This document shows positions 23,120 to 36,217 of a stretch of 64,000 nt of DNA, piece after piece. Every line of letters begins with the position of its first letter. The stretch's first letter is position 1. The notes under the pieces are model-generated. The model saw only the letters and a list, made by a program, of their open reading frames with translations, had not been told where the DNA came from and searched no databases. Made by a program: the position numbers and the translations under genes. Source of the stretch: Flaveria trinervia. Lineage: Eukaryota; Streptophyta; Magnoliopsida; Asterales; Asteraceae. The stretch covers positions 121,403,930 through 121,467,929 of the forward strand of contig CM046444.1 in NCBI GenBank assembly GCA_025506515.1, read 5' to 3'.

Positions 23120-23867
23120 ACCAAACTTTTAACAACAATCCAACGTTAAGCTGTTAAAAGAAATCAACACAAGTTTTAATATGATTATAAGTTGGTGAAG
23201 AATATGACAAAATTACAATCACTTGAATAGCAACCCGGGTGTAATGTGTACTTTGATTCCTTCATCTTCGTGCCAAAGACTCAACTTTTTATTATTAAAA
23301 TAGCCGTCGTTAAAAAAATAACAAGGTTGTTAAAACATTTTCAAAGTATCCTTTAATAATGCTAAACAAGCCAGAAAAAATATGTCAAATTATGTTATGG
23401 TTACATCTTTTTAAGGATCATGCAACCTAAATAAAGAAAACTAGTGTTTTCTCTAGCGTTACACACGCGGGAGTTTGGTTGTTTTTTTCCTGTCTTACGG
23501 ACGTGACTTTGTTTGTTGTCGATTCGGTTCATTGGAAATCACAAAAATAAATATTGATACTAGTTCTGATAATACCTATACCAACAATGATGATATTCAT
23601 TCATAATTGGTTTGCTTCGTCGTAGTACCACAACAAATATTGTACTCGCTATAGCCTACGATACAACAAAATCATCATTGATGCAAAAAACTATGGTCAA
23701 AAAACAAAAAAAAAGAAACAAAACTTTGTTGTAGCATCTCACACCACCACAATACCAATGTTTGATGCTAAAAACACAAAAAATAAACTCTCTGTGGCCA
23801 AAAAGCAAAAATACAAAAATTCATTATTATCACCTCGCTTTTTGATATAATATATAATGTGACATGT
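23120..23867. other. Intergenic, with a possible Helitron end at 23441
   Basis: No gene is seen. Read on the minus strand, CCCGCGTGTGTAACGC precedes CTAG (23444-23441) and then T, which resembles a degenerate Helitron 3' end with a 4-bp GCGT/ACGC stem. No matching 5' end was found. Confidence 0.35.
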
Positions 23868-24279
23868 AATGTTTTCAGAACCGGATCGGATGTCGGACCG
23901 GTTGGACCGGATTTAACTATATTTTAATTATATTTATATATGTAATTTATATAAGTAATTTATATATGATTTATATATGTAATTTATATAAGTAATTTAT
24001 ATATGATTTATATATATATTATAGTTATATATAAAACTTAACTATATTTGTATATCCGACGTACTAATTTAAGGTTTAACACCCTGTTTTTACCCATTAA
24101 AAAAAAAATAAAAGAAAACCAGTCCGAACCGGTCCGGTTTCCCGATCCGACCAGCGGTTCGGGACAAACCAGCCGGTTCGACCAGTTCAAAACGAGTCAC
24201 ACCAGACCGGACCGGACCAGCCCCTGATTCGCGATCGAACCGGTCGGACCGGCCGGTCCGATCCGGTCTCAACAACATT
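23868..24279. mobile_element. MITE with CCGGTCCGG-rich inverted repeats, Mutator-like
   Basis: About 40 bp at each end form an imperfect inverted repeat: left AATGTTTTCAGAACCGGATC..., right ...GATCCGGTCTCAACAACATT. A possible 9-bp target duplication GTGACATGT (left) / GTGACACGC (right) matches at 7 of 9. The AT-rich middle contains two copies of a 37-bp TATGTAATTTATATAAG... unit (about 23938-24011). The right half contains many extra CCGGTCCG motifs that extend the fold. Non-coding. Confidence 0.65.
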
Positions 24280-25379
24280 GGTGACACGCATATATGGTCA
24301 TGAGTTACAAGAAAAGGGGTTTATACTTGTTTGAGTGTTATTGTTTCAACAACTGACTTTAAGTTAAGAAACTATGAGAATTATATAAACGATTGTACCT
24401 ATATATTGTTTTAAATGTTATATATATTACGATTTTGTAAATGCTTACCGCACTCTCTTTTCTTAGTATATCTTATAAGTATTACTCAAAAATATATTAC
24501 ACTGGTCTCTAGTTTGTTCTTTACCCATTGTGATTCACTAATAGCAAATTAATGCGTAGAAAACAGGCTTTTCGATGCAATCTTCAAGTTTAAATTCCTT
24601 TAATTTTTTTTACCTGACCTGTTTTGTTCTCTACTAACAAAAACTTTGGAGGCAGTCACTTATCATCATTAAGTAGATATGATGTTGCATCCAAAATGAA
24701 GATAAAAAATATTAAAATAACTGTTTTTTAACATCTCGAGATGCCAAAGTTAAAAGGACTTTACTTTGAGATGCTGCAATTTAGTTGTACTCAATGCAGA
24801 TTGCAGATAGAATATACAAAGTTAGGACATAGTGCACTATTACAACTAAACTGTTAGAGAGAAATATAATATTATACTACCCTAACTAGTTAATATTATA
24901 ATATCTCTAATAGTATAAATCTTATGGATATATTTTGACAACAGGTGAGAGTTAAAAACATGAAAAGGAAATGTTGTTGATGTACCGGTACAAAATGTTT
25001 TTTTAGGTCAAGGACATGTTTTTTAAAGTGCTAAATTGAATATGTTTCAAACCCACAATATACTTAGATCATTATCAGAGCACTCACGGTGTAGAACACT
25101 TGGATAATCAGAGAGTCGTAAAGATCACTTTCTGATCGAATTATTCGGTGATTCACCCGAATAAATCATCAATCGAATACAACTCAGACGAGATCAAGAA
25201 TTTGTATGTTATGATTTGTGAATTTTTCGTGAACCAAGAGAAGAAGAAGAATTCGAGAGAAGAATATGACCAACATTGATCATCCAATTCGGTTTTGGAG
25301 GGAAAAAACGGGAAAAACTGTCATTCGACAGTTTAATTTATTTTATTTTATTTTTATTTTTAATAACCATTAAAATGTG
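24280..25379. other. Intergenic, nothing recognised
   Basis: AT-rich DNA with no gene. The part from about 25020 may be the upstream portion of the same retroelement-derived repeat that follows. Confidence 0.4.
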
Positions 25380-25735
25380 TATTTTCCACTCTAATTTCAC
25401 ATGAGAAATTTTGGAAAATCAATTTGAAATGCATTTTTTAATGAAATCATTTATACCAAAATATAAAATTTCTTAACCCCAGCCAGGGGCTCTGCCCTTT
25501 GGACCCCGCTACCAAGGGCGCTGCCTCTGACCCCTGCCAAGAAGGTTTTGCCCCTAGCTTGAAACCCTCATTGTTTAGGGGTTTCGCCCCTAAGAAAGTT
25601 TTAATATCGATGATCATAATACACTCAAACAAGCGTGCACTTCACACCTCATAACTTGTTTGATGGATATTATAATCCCATTGATCATTAGTCAAACCAA
25701 TTACACTAAAATATCTAACACACGGGACATCCCTC
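25380..25735. repeat. Dispersed repeat, copy B of the 12830-13080 family
   Basis: Shares ordered blocks with 12830-13080: CTTAACCCC, AGGGGTTTCGCCCCTAA, AAGTTTTA, ATACACTCAAA and GCACTTCACACCT. A C/G-rich patch (25475-25570) with repeated CCCCTxxCAAGG-like units is longer here. Probably part of an LTR or untranslated region of a retroelement. Confidence 0.6.
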
Positions 25736-27073
25736 CTTTATGTCGGTAACCCAAATGAAAAGAAATGAAGTCAATTGTCTCAGAAGATGGAAAACGGGAG
25801 AAAGCCTTAACGAAAGTTGCTCACATGAAAGGAGAGAAAACGAATAGTAGATACTTATGTACTTTCTTTCTCATTCTTCTTTTATAACTTTTAACGGATA
25901 GTGTTTTATATAAATTAATATACATCGCTATGATAATTATCTAGTTTCTGTAAATTTTTAAATTTTGAACAAACATCTATGTATTAAAAAGTAAAAGGAA
26001 ATCATATTAGGCAAGGTATCTATTTACACGCACTACTTAAAATTTCTCACAATATAAGCATCTAATGAGGTTATTTTCCAACACTCACTTAAAGATTTTA
26101 GGTCCCCTACACTTGTAACACGTATCATAAAAGAACATATAAGTTATCTTCTATTATTGTCCTATGGTCAAGAATTGTGTGTAAGAAAAAGAAATGATAA
26201 GCATTTCAACATGATTGTTGTTGTAGAGGGGCCAAAACTAAAATGCACTAACATCAAAAAAGGGAATTATACATGGAATAGACATAACCCTACTATCAAG
26301 AAAACTTTATGAAACCCAATCTGTTACCAACCATGTGCTCAAAAGCACCACCATCAAAAAATATAAATTAATTAAAGAATAATAAAAGAAAATTGTAAAA
26401 AAGTAAAGTACTTGATAACTCTTATCTACCCCTTCACTTTCCAGTTCTAGTCATCACTTCCTTGATCTAAAGTTCAACATTTCCAGCTCTAAAGTTCTCT
26501 AACCTTACCAAATCCAGGCTATTTGTACATATATTTATTATTTTCTCAATCTTTTTTAATCGCTAGAATTGATTACAAGAAAACTTACAAGATCTCATTA
26601 ATGTATATTACTAAACAACAGAATCAGATAAAAAACAGTCGGATAGATGACAATGTGACATTCAACAGAGTTGAAGAAGAAAACCAACACCGAGTCACCT
26701 CCGGTTTGATTATCAGAACCTTGAACGACTTATTCATAACGTTCATTTCAAAATAATTAAAATAACACAATAAACAAAAGTAACATCTTTAATTAACAAC
26801 CCTAGGAATCCAAGAAGCTTGCAAAATCCAAAATGTACCATGAAGTTATCAGTATTTTTTACATCAAAATGTATTCTAGTGTCAGCACTTTCTTCATATT
26901 CAAGCTTATAATCTATTTAGAAGTGAAAAAACTGTCTAGCATACTGTCAAAAGTAAATACAAGTGGACCATATGTTATTGTTCTTTTGTACCACAAGCAT
27001 ATGTGGTATCTTTTTCCTTCCTTTCTTTCTAATATAACCAAAACAACCTAGATGAATTCCATCAATTGTAGAG
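25736..27073. other. Intergenic and upstream region of the IQD gene
   Basis: No gene recognised. Two small open frames (26523-26756, 26833-27051) lack motifs. The last few hundred bases should carry the promoter and 5' untranslated region of the IQD gene; no clear TATA box is placed. Confidence 0.4.
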
Positions 27074-29923
27074 ATGGGTATCACCGGAGAGCTCGTGAGG
27101 AGCGCGTTCTCGAAGCATCGATCTTTTGGAACCACCCACGACACCAATGTGAGTGTTTATCAATTATCATCTAATCTTGAATCTTGAATCTTGATCTTGA
27201 TCTTGATCTTTTTTTGTAATTTTCTTGATTTTTTATTGCATTAGGTGATGAGGAACCATGCAGTTGAAAGAAAGAGATGGGCTAGTGTTAGATCATACCT
27301 TTGTGGTGATGAATTTAGTTCAATTTTAGCTGAGGAAGATTTAGCTTCTAGAACAAGTTCAAAAGCAGCTGTTATGAATTCTGTTGTTTCAGAAGATTAT
27401 TCCAACTCTGCTAGAACATCAAAAGCTACTGTTTTTAGCTCAAGAGTTGACGATGATTCGACATCTGTCAAAGGTTCCGAGGCTACTGTCACACAACCCG
27501 TTTCTGAACACTCGAATGCAAGTCTAGAGGCTGATGAAAAGACCAAAATGATCTCTGAAAATGAAGCTGCAGTAGTCATTCAGTCAGCATTTAGAAGCTT
27601 TATGGTCGTTTCACCAACTCATCTTCATGTTTTCTTATTTGATTTCATTTTTAACGGAACTAGACGAGGGTCAAAAGGGTCCGGTGATCATGTTTTCTAC
27701 AATGTATCAGTTTTTCTACATAAAAAGCTCAATTCTTTTTTCAAGGAAAACATGACTTAAACAAGTATAGTCAATAAAAAAGATAACCTTATTCTTATAA
27801 CAAGTGGTTCTGCCACTAATTATTCTTTTTGTTTCTTGATCTTCGTGTTTTCTTGATCTTTATGCTTTAACAACTTATGATATTTCTAAATTTACAGGCT
27901 AGACGTCAGACTAAAAGACTTGAAGAAGTGGATACGAGTGATCGGGATCTAGAGTCTATAGCAACATCAGTAGAAGTCCAAACTGGAAACTCAATAGTTG
28001 AGGTTATAGACGGTAGCGAAACTTTCACTCGTCATGTGCATCATCACAAGGGCGCGAGAGTACAAACGTTGAAGCAAAAGGTATATATATACAAATATAC
28101 TAGGAGAATCAAACTCTACTTGTCTTTGTAGAGGTCAAAAATGTGACGGGTTAGATGACGGGTCATAATTATTTTTTAGGGGTGAATTAGTTAGTTATAA
28201 ACATATCTTTATTGGATCTTGAATTCGTTATATCAAACTATCTATTTTTTGAACAACTCATATTTTAATTCTAATCTATTTTATGTCTCAAGTAAAAGTT
28301 TGAATGAAACACATTATCAATAAAGAAACTTAAGAATAAAGAACGTATTGCTATGCTAATTGTTGAAACGAATTATGGGGTAATTATGATTGCTAATTTA
28401 TTAAATGTAATAATAATAAATAAATAAAATTAATGGATATAATGATATGTGAGTTACGGAGTATGAACACGTACAAGAATTAAAATTTAAGTGACTTTTA
28501 AGTTTTAACATATTTAACCCACGATATAATCAACGTTTTAAAAGAATCTAAGGATTGGAAGAATATGTATATTTTATATTGAGACTCAAAATTGACAGTT
28601 TATAGCTGATGTTGAATTGACTGTTCTTTTTGGCCTTTCCAAAAAAAAAAGATTGATGAAATAAATATTCACAAGTTTCTACGATAAAATATAATAAATC
28701 AAAATCATGAACTCGAGAGTCTATTGATCATGAATCACTTCATAACATCCGGTGCGTAATTTAACTTTAGATATTAAAAAAAAGTTTTGTTTGTTTTAAC
28801 TTGGAATTCTTTTAAGTTTCAATTTTCATTGTCACTAGGACATCCCCTAAACCACTTCACTTGGTAGCTAATTTTATTTGATTTGAAACATATATAATAT
28901 CTCACTACTAACATATACTTTATATATAATTCGTAAATGAATTGAAATTACCACTTCTAACTCACATCTAATGTTTTGTTTTAGCCAAAAGATTGGGATG
29001 ATAGCACCGTGAGTAGCAACATCTCGAAAATGAGGATTCAAAATAGATTAGAGGCGTCTACAAGGCGCGAAAGGGCACTCGCCTACGCATTTTCACAACA
29101 GGTAACATTTAACAAAAACTCACAAGACCCCACTAATACTCTGCTAATAAATAGTATCAAGTAAAATACAGCTTGCTAGACATGTAAACTTCAAGGGATT
29201 ACAGACAGAATATCAGTATAAACTGGATTTAACCTTGATATTTTTATTTAAGTACTTAAACACTTACAATTGTAGTATCCCTTCAAGGTTTTATAACGTG
29301 TTTTATTACAATTGATTATTACATTCTTGTTATTTAAAAGTATAGTCTATTTCCAAAATGACATCCAAACACCATTAATAAAAAAAATCTTGAATTCACT
29401 ATAGTTATGGAACTTGTTTATATAGCTAAGGATCTGCTCAAAGAAGAAGCAAAGTGTGAGATTGGGGAGCGAAACAGAAGCAAACATGAGTTGGAGTTGG
29501 CTCGAGAGATGGATGGCGACCCGACAACATGATACTTCTTTCGGGGATATAAGCAAAAGGTTTGAGCAATTAAATGGGGATCAAAAACTAATGGTTAAAA
29601 GTAGAGTGATATCAGATTTAGCGGGCGAAGAGAAAGAAAGTTGTGGATCAAACGAAGTTTCTGTGCATTTCGATAACGTTTCTTTGAGCTCAAGAACAGC
29701 CGAAAAATCATACTCTAAGCCGGTTCGGAATAGGGTCAAAGCGACAAGTGTCTCGAGGCGGAAAAAGTCTGCGCGTTACGGTTTAAATAAAGAGTGTTGC
29801 AAGGTATAATAGGTAAAATATATATGATTAGGTTATATTTTCGTGACTGATGAATTTAATGTTCAAACTTGACAGGTTAACAAGCAAGGAGAAAGAGAAA
29901 TTAGATGTGACAATAAACAATAA
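27074..29923 (+). CDS. IQ67-domain (IQD) calmodulin-binding protein
   Basis: Exons 27074-27148, 27245-27604, 27898-28080, 28985-29101, 29426-29803 and 29876-29923, all phase 0, give 386 residues. Residues 26-60 contain the conserved VERKRWASVRSYLCGDEF block near the N-terminus; the IQ motif is I137-Q-x-x-x-R-x-x-x-A-R-R (IQSAFRSFM/ARR), split by a phase-0 intron exactly where IQD genes carry their conserved intron; the RRERALAYAFSQQ helix ends exon 4; WSWLERWMA follows in exon 5. IQD proteins bind calmodulin and act as scaffolds at microtubules and membranes; later IQ repeats look degenerate here, so binding may rest mainly on the first. The exon 2 donor GTCGTT is weak. The last exon is uncertain: without the 72-base final intron, translation stops at 29809, giving a C-terminus 14 residues shorter. 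Confidence 0.9.
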
Positions 29924-30835
29924 ACTACTGTTGGATTTGATATCACTAATATATAATTTTATGTGTTATGTTAATTAATGATGTGGTAAATTTGTAAAAG
30001 AAGTTAAACATTATCTAGGTTGGGTTTGTAAAGTGTCTCTGATATGATAATATTGAAGGTTATTGTGACTTTTAAATGTTAAAAAGGATCTTGAAGTTCG
30101 TTTATTAACATTTATATCTTGAAAACCGTAGTCGTGGTAGTCGCTAATGGTGCTGCTACTACTTAATTATACTACTACTATTATTGTTATATTTTATTAT
30201 TATTGTTTTTAATACTACTATTAAGCCTTTTTTGAGCTTTAATTTTGATTAAATTTTCTTGATCTCGTTTTATTTGTTTGCTTCGACTCATGTCACTTAT
30301 ATGAGCAATGAAGTTCAACACGCATGCTTCATCATACATTTTGCATGACCGTCAAACATGTTTAGAAAAATATTCAAACGGAAGGCCTCGAAGGTAAACT
30401 TAGATCAGATCTTTTTCTTTAAAAATGCATTTTGATCGAAAATTTTCAAATAAAAGAAACTATAAACAACCTAATAAAACAATTAGGAGCGACTATATAT
30501 TATTGTTTGTATAAACAATAAGATCTTATCTTAAATCTATAAATTTAAAAGTTTTAGAGTTAACACCTTATATATCTCAAAGATTCGTCATTTGGTACTC
30601 TTTTACAAAGATTTCCTATTCATAACAAACACGATTTGAACATGTTATACATACAACACTGACAAATTAAACATTCAACTAGAGTTTAATAGAGAAAACC
30701 AAGAGTTAAACACCCGTTTAACATAGTTATATGCTCACTTAAAAGTGAACTTCAAAAACTAAATGATCGCTCAACATGTATAGTAAAAACTTAAATGCAT
30801 GTGTAGAAGCCTATACACTCATTTAAAAAAAACAC
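29924..30835. other. Intergenic, 3' flank of the IQD gene
   Basis: AT-rich DNA with no gene or bounded element. An (ATT)n-like patch occurs at about 30165-30220. Confidence 0.4.
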
Positions 30836-31205
30836 AAATTAGATTTTAATAATCCAAATTATTACCTATTAGCCGATAATAATCAATACTATCAATTTAG
30901 CTGCTAACACTTTTAACTTTTATTTTTATTACCAACAATAATATCAGAGACATAGTTTTTAATTTTTTACGCTCGATTTGTATCTACTTTAATCTCAATT
31001 TAACTTGTATGTTTCTTTATTTCATTCATAATTATTGTTGCAAACCGAATCGAGTTCAAATCAAACGTAAATATTTGAAAATTATGTCACTGAGATTGTT
31101 TTGGTAATAAAAGTAAAAGTTGAAAGTGTTAACAGTGAGATTAATAGTAGTATGGATTATTATCGAACAATAATTAATAATTAAAATTATTAAAATATTT
31201 AATTT
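30836..31205. mobile_element. Foldback MITE-like element, 370 bp
   Basis: Roughly 120 bp at each end are inverted repeats of each other, starting AAATTAGATTTTAATAAT on the left and ending ATTAAAATATTTAATTT on the right. Strong inner matches include GATAATAATCAATACT, TGCTAACACTTTTAACTT and TTTTATTACC against their complements at 31084-31165. Non-coding; no target duplication identified. Confidence 0.65.
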
Positions 31206-31447
31206 ATCTATCCGTTTGAAAGTTAAAAGTTAAAACCGCTAAAGCAACATATACATACATGCATGTACATCACCTCTTTTAGTCCTCCAGTTGGAAATCA
31301 AACCTTAACTTACAAGCAACTCACACTCAAGAAACCTTGATAACAAAAACACCCAAATGAAATCATGAATCCATGAAACCATTGATCACCATCATCGTTA
31401 AAAATCTTGAATCTTGAACCACTTTCTTATTTCTTCCACCACTCTTC

Positions 31448-34400
31448 ATGTCACCATTAACCATACATCTAATCCTAACATTCTCTCTGTTCATCCACCC
31501 ACACCCCACAACCAGCGATCAATCATTCATCTCTGTGCTCATATCCCAAAAGGGTCTCGATTTCCTCAAGAATTTGCTCGTAAAGAAAGCACTTTCAACC
31601 ATCACTCCATCCCCACTTACTGAATTCGAGAGTACTGTTCATATCCCTTTGATTGGTAAAGTTCATGTTGTTCTTTCTGACGTCAGTTTATATCGGTTGA
31701 ATGTTGGGTTATCGCAAGTTATACCAGGTGCCTACGGTGTATCGATTTCGGGTTCGGATGTTAACTGTGATTTGAGTATGAAATGGCATTATGATTATGG
31801 TTCTTCGGTTTTTCCGATTTCGTTTTCGGATAGTGGGACTGCTGATATTGAGGTATTCTGTGATGTTAGTTTTCAAGATTTCTTGAAAAGCTCAGTTAAA
31901 TGTCTTAAATGTTTCTAAACTTGAGCATATATTGAGCTTTTGGTTTACATATCAGTTAGAATAAGTAAATTATTGATCTTTCTGCAGTGAAATTTTGTAA
32001 TTTATGTTTTATGCGTTCAATCAGAACACAGATTCAGATTGATTATTGCTGACTTAAAGAATTAGGATTAGAATCATAATGAGATAATCAGATTAATTCT
32101 ACAATTACATTGCTTCTCAAATCAGGTTATTTCACCTCAAAGTTATTAGAAAATCACATTATTTTGACCTTAAATAGTTAGAAACAAAGAAAGATTGTTA
32201 GTGTTGCCCAAACATGGTATAATTGGGTGTCTGAATCAAAATTTGGTTGTTTACAAAAAAAATTTGCATGTTCTACTACAGGATACAATTTTCGTACATT
32301 GTCGTATGCTTTTTTATGATTTACTTGAGTTTAGTACTTTTGAAACAAATGGAAGTTTATTGTTTGTTGTTTAATGATATGAGTGTTGGTATGATCATGC
32401 TAAGGTTAATGGCATGGAGATGGTGGTGACATTGGGTATGGATATTAGAAAAGGATCTATGAGACTCTCCACCATTGAATGTAATTGTCATATCAATGAT
32501 ATTACCATAGATCTAGATGGAGGTGCATCTTGGCTCTATCAAGGGTATGTTAAATCTTTTGACTTTTATCTTCGTTATTGGTTTGACTGATATTTTAAAG
32601 TCAAATGGTAGACTTTTCCACTTCAAAATTGGCATGATTATTTCAATATGCAAGTAAAAGATTCAAGGTTAAGTTGCTTAAAGCCAAGGAGAGCTATGTA
32701 ATTATATAGAGGCATGTTCATTACAGAATCAATTTTAAATAGAGAACTATGAGAATTGCATAAGCACTGTACAATTGTCTGTAACGTTCTCGTAGTTCTT
32801 TAGTTATTGGTTTTGTATTGAACATCCCTTTTTACGTTTATCTTAATAACTAGTTTTCTTTTATCTACATCTTTACCTACTTATCCAAATATGTTTGCTT
32901 TGACCCTAAAGTCTTACTTTTCAGGATTCTGAATGCTTTCAAAGAAGATATAGTGTCAACAGTAGAAAAATCAATCACCAATATACTACAAACTGAAATT
33001 TCAAAGCTTGGATATCTTCTACAAAGGCTCCCGAAACAACTTCGAGTTGATGATGTGGCATCATTAAATGTCACATTTGTTAACAAACCTTTTTTAAATG
33101 ACAAGTCATTAGGCTTTGAGATAAACGGGTTATTCATAGAAAATAAAACCAACACACATTCATACGTAAACAGTAACAGTTTGCAGCCACCTGTCTGTTG
33201 TTCAGATCCTTCAAAAATGATTGGAATTGCCCTCGATGTAGCTGTTTTCGAATCTGCATTTGCTTTATACTACAATGTGAGTTCTCAAATCATAAATATA
33301 TATTTTATTATTCACACTATTATAAAGTGAAAAAACCATAGAATAGCAATGTAATTCTCAAAACTGTCTACTTTGGAAGTTATACTTCTTTATGTCCCAA
33401 CCTGGTAATTTAAGTATTTGAAACAGGCTATGATGGTAACTATAGCTAAAAGTTACTTACGAAACGGAGCACATAAAATAGTTGATTATACACTGCTATT
33501 ATGTGGAGCTTTTTCTACATGTGTCGATTTAGGTTACGTTTTAGCTTTTAAGTGTCTCAAGTCAACCCAACTCAGCCTGACCCGTTTTAACTCACAAACA
33601 AAAAATTACCCATTTTGACTCGAACCCATTTGGACCCATGACTTAAACTGCTCGACCACATGTTTTGCTACCTCTAATTTAAACTTGAAAGCTTTGTATC
33701 TTGCATTCATTTGAATGACATAACTTTGTGCTCTCAGGCTATGTTTATGCATTGGATTGTGGATAAGCTTCCTGAACAATCGCTTTTGAACACAGCAGGG
33801 TGGAGATTTATTGTTCCTGAACTCTACCGAAAATACCCAAATGCAAACATGAATTTAAATCTCTCTCTATCTGATCCACCGCTTGTGCAGATATCATCGC
33901 AGAAAATTGATTCTACAATTTATTCAGATTTGGTTATTGATGTTCTTCACAGGAACACCACAATACCCGTTGCTTGTATCTCATTGGTAATCTTTATTAT
34001 CGTCAAGTATAACTCCAGTATATGTCCTAAAACAAAAGAAAGTATAGCTGAAGCAATATCTATATAGGCACATGTTGAATACAAAACCAGTTTTAGTTTA
34101 AGAAAAACTGCATTAACACTTGTACACAGTGTTGACCACATACAGTGGGCGATTCTTGCATATCTCTGCTTAAAATTGGTTCGACCATCTAAATGGGTTC
34201 CCATAATTGTTTTTCCTTCTTACAGGTACTTTCTGGCATGGGTTCAGTTCAAATTACCGGAAACAACCTTGCGTCTCATTTGAAAATGGATGATTGTAAC
34301 ATGTCACTTAAATGGAGCAAGATAGGCACATTGCACATGTTTCTAATTCAGGTAAAACGGGTTAGGGTCAAACTAGTACAGTTTTTGATGGGTCAAAACG

Positions 34401-34685
34401 AGTTGGATCGCCCCAACTCAGTGTTCCACAAAGAACTAATCTTGCTTTTGAAATGCTGATCACTCTTTGTATGGTATGTTTTTGCAGCCAGTGATCTGGA
34501 CAATAGTTGAAACTGTTCTTTTGCCTTATGTGAATGCGCGTATTGGGATTGGATTCCCTTTGCCTATAATTAGCGGATTTATGCTTCAAAATGCTGAGAT
34601 AATAACGTCGGATTCTAGAATCACTGTCTGCAGCGATGTTACATACAACGATCCGTTTGATAGTACCCAAGTCTACACTTCATAG
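31448..34685 (+). CDS. Putative BPI/LBP family protein (LBR-like)
   Basis: Exons 31448-31852, 32405-32544, 32925-33276, 33738-33986, 34226-34351 and 34488-34685 code 489 residues. A signal peptide (MSPLTIHLILTFSLF...) precedes QSFISVLISQKGLDFLKNLL, the BPI/LBP N-terminal helix. C107 (in DVNCDLSMKW) and C161/C163 fit the conserved disulphide region of the N-terminal lipid-binding barrel; IDLDGGASWLYQG and LLNTAGWRFIVPELYRKYP are strong plant BPI/LBP landmarks, and the second barrel runs to the C-terminus (GFPLPIISGFMLQNAEI). Length matches the family (about 480-490). Animal relatives bind bacterial lipopolysaccharide; Arabidopsis LBR1/LBR2 are reported to bind LPS and affect defence gene expression, so a role in LPS or lipid binding in the secretory pathway is likely but inferred. 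All splice borders are GT..AG and phases agree. Confidence 0.93.
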
Positions 34686-36217
34686 ATCATGTGTACAATG
34701 ATGTATATGTTATGTACAGTTCTTTACAACTCACTATCCTATTCTTGAATTTAACCTTTTTTGATCAAGAATGATCAATGGACGTAAATGATAGTGTTTG
34801 AATGTATTTCTATTGTTAAAACTGTAATAAATGAATACTTGGTTAAATTTGTCTGTTATATTTCAATGTTTAGTGTATTGATACTTGACATGATCAAGAT
34901 ATAACAATATTTTGAAAAAGATATACTTTTAATGAGTATTAATAAAATTGACACAAAACAGGTCTATATATGTTATTTTATACAAAACGACGAGGTGTTT
35001 GATGAAACGACACCACCTCCGTGCGTGACATTCACGTATGCAGCAAAGTAGATATTCAACCGCGTGTTGTGCATGACTACATATTGTTTACTGATCAATT
35101 TTAAACTCAAACAAAAATGTTTTGTTTGGTTAACCGGTATCACATATGTTGTTAGCTAACCAATTCCATTTCAAACAGACATATCTTAGTATCCTATATG
35201 TTATTCCCTAGCCAATACAAATCTAACAACATATTTTATATTTTTGAAAACAAATGTAGCTAACAATTGATATATATATTAAGTGTTCATGTTAAACAAG
35301 TTGAGATAACTTTTTACACCTAAGAGTTAACTTAGGGATAAAACTTACTTCACTTATACTTTATATTATTTCATCACAAAACTTGCATTACCATAGCTTT
35401 CTCCTTTTGTTAAATTAGAGTGAAAAAGCAGATGGGTTAAACTTATCTTACCCTCGTCATTTTAATAAAGACATTTTCCTACTGTTAAATAAGTCATTTT
35501 ATCTTTTTATTTTTACATGAAACATGCAGATACATCTAGATAGTATTTGTTTTCTAAAAAATGTCTATGAAGGCTCTTGTGTCTGCGTCGCGCAAGCATT
35601 ATAATCTGCAGACTGTTTGTTTTTTCGAAGGCATTTCATTAAAAAACATATGCGTGAGCTCTTCTTGGTGTAGATCTAACACAATCACTTTTAAAGTCTT
35701 CTAAAATCTACAGAGGATTAAACACCATCACCCACCACCGCTCATGTCCACCACCACCACCATCCGCCTCCACCACTGTCCCCACTGTCCCCACTGTCCA
35801 ACACCGCTTCCATCACCACCACCACCGTCCAACACCGCCATATACCATCACCACTTTATTTTAGCAGTTTGCAGACGTTAAAAAACATATAGTTTTTTTG
35901 TTACAAACTGCAAAGGTTTGATTCATTTCTTATTTTATAGATGTCTGCAGATGTGATCTAAGAACTGCAAATAATTTACCTCTTCAAAAATTGCAGATGT
36001 GATCTAAGGACGGCAAATAATTTACCTCTTCAAAAACAAACTACATCTTAGTCTATCTCTTATAGAAATGTTTTCACCGTGTAAGGGGTATATGGTCGAA
36101 ATAGAACAATTTAAAGGTCCAAACCTGTTATTCCCAAATAGTTTAGGGGGTCAAAATCTACTGTCAAACTCTTGAAGAATATGCAGCAGATAACAATGTC
36201 AAAATCCCCAAAAAGAT
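34686..36217. other. Intergenic with a CCACCA-rich patch and a 46-bp tandem duplication
   Basis: AATAAA at 34827 probably serves the BPI gene. From about 35700 to 35860 there is CCACCACC/CTGTCCCCA-rich DNA. At 35946-36036 a 46-bp unit (starting TGCAGATGTGATCTAAG) occurs twice in tandem. The surrounding 35545-36050 has GCAGAC/GTCTGC motifs at both ends and TAGTATTTGTTTT / AAAAACAAACTA-like edges, so it may be a MITE, but the ends were not proved. Confidence 0.5.
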
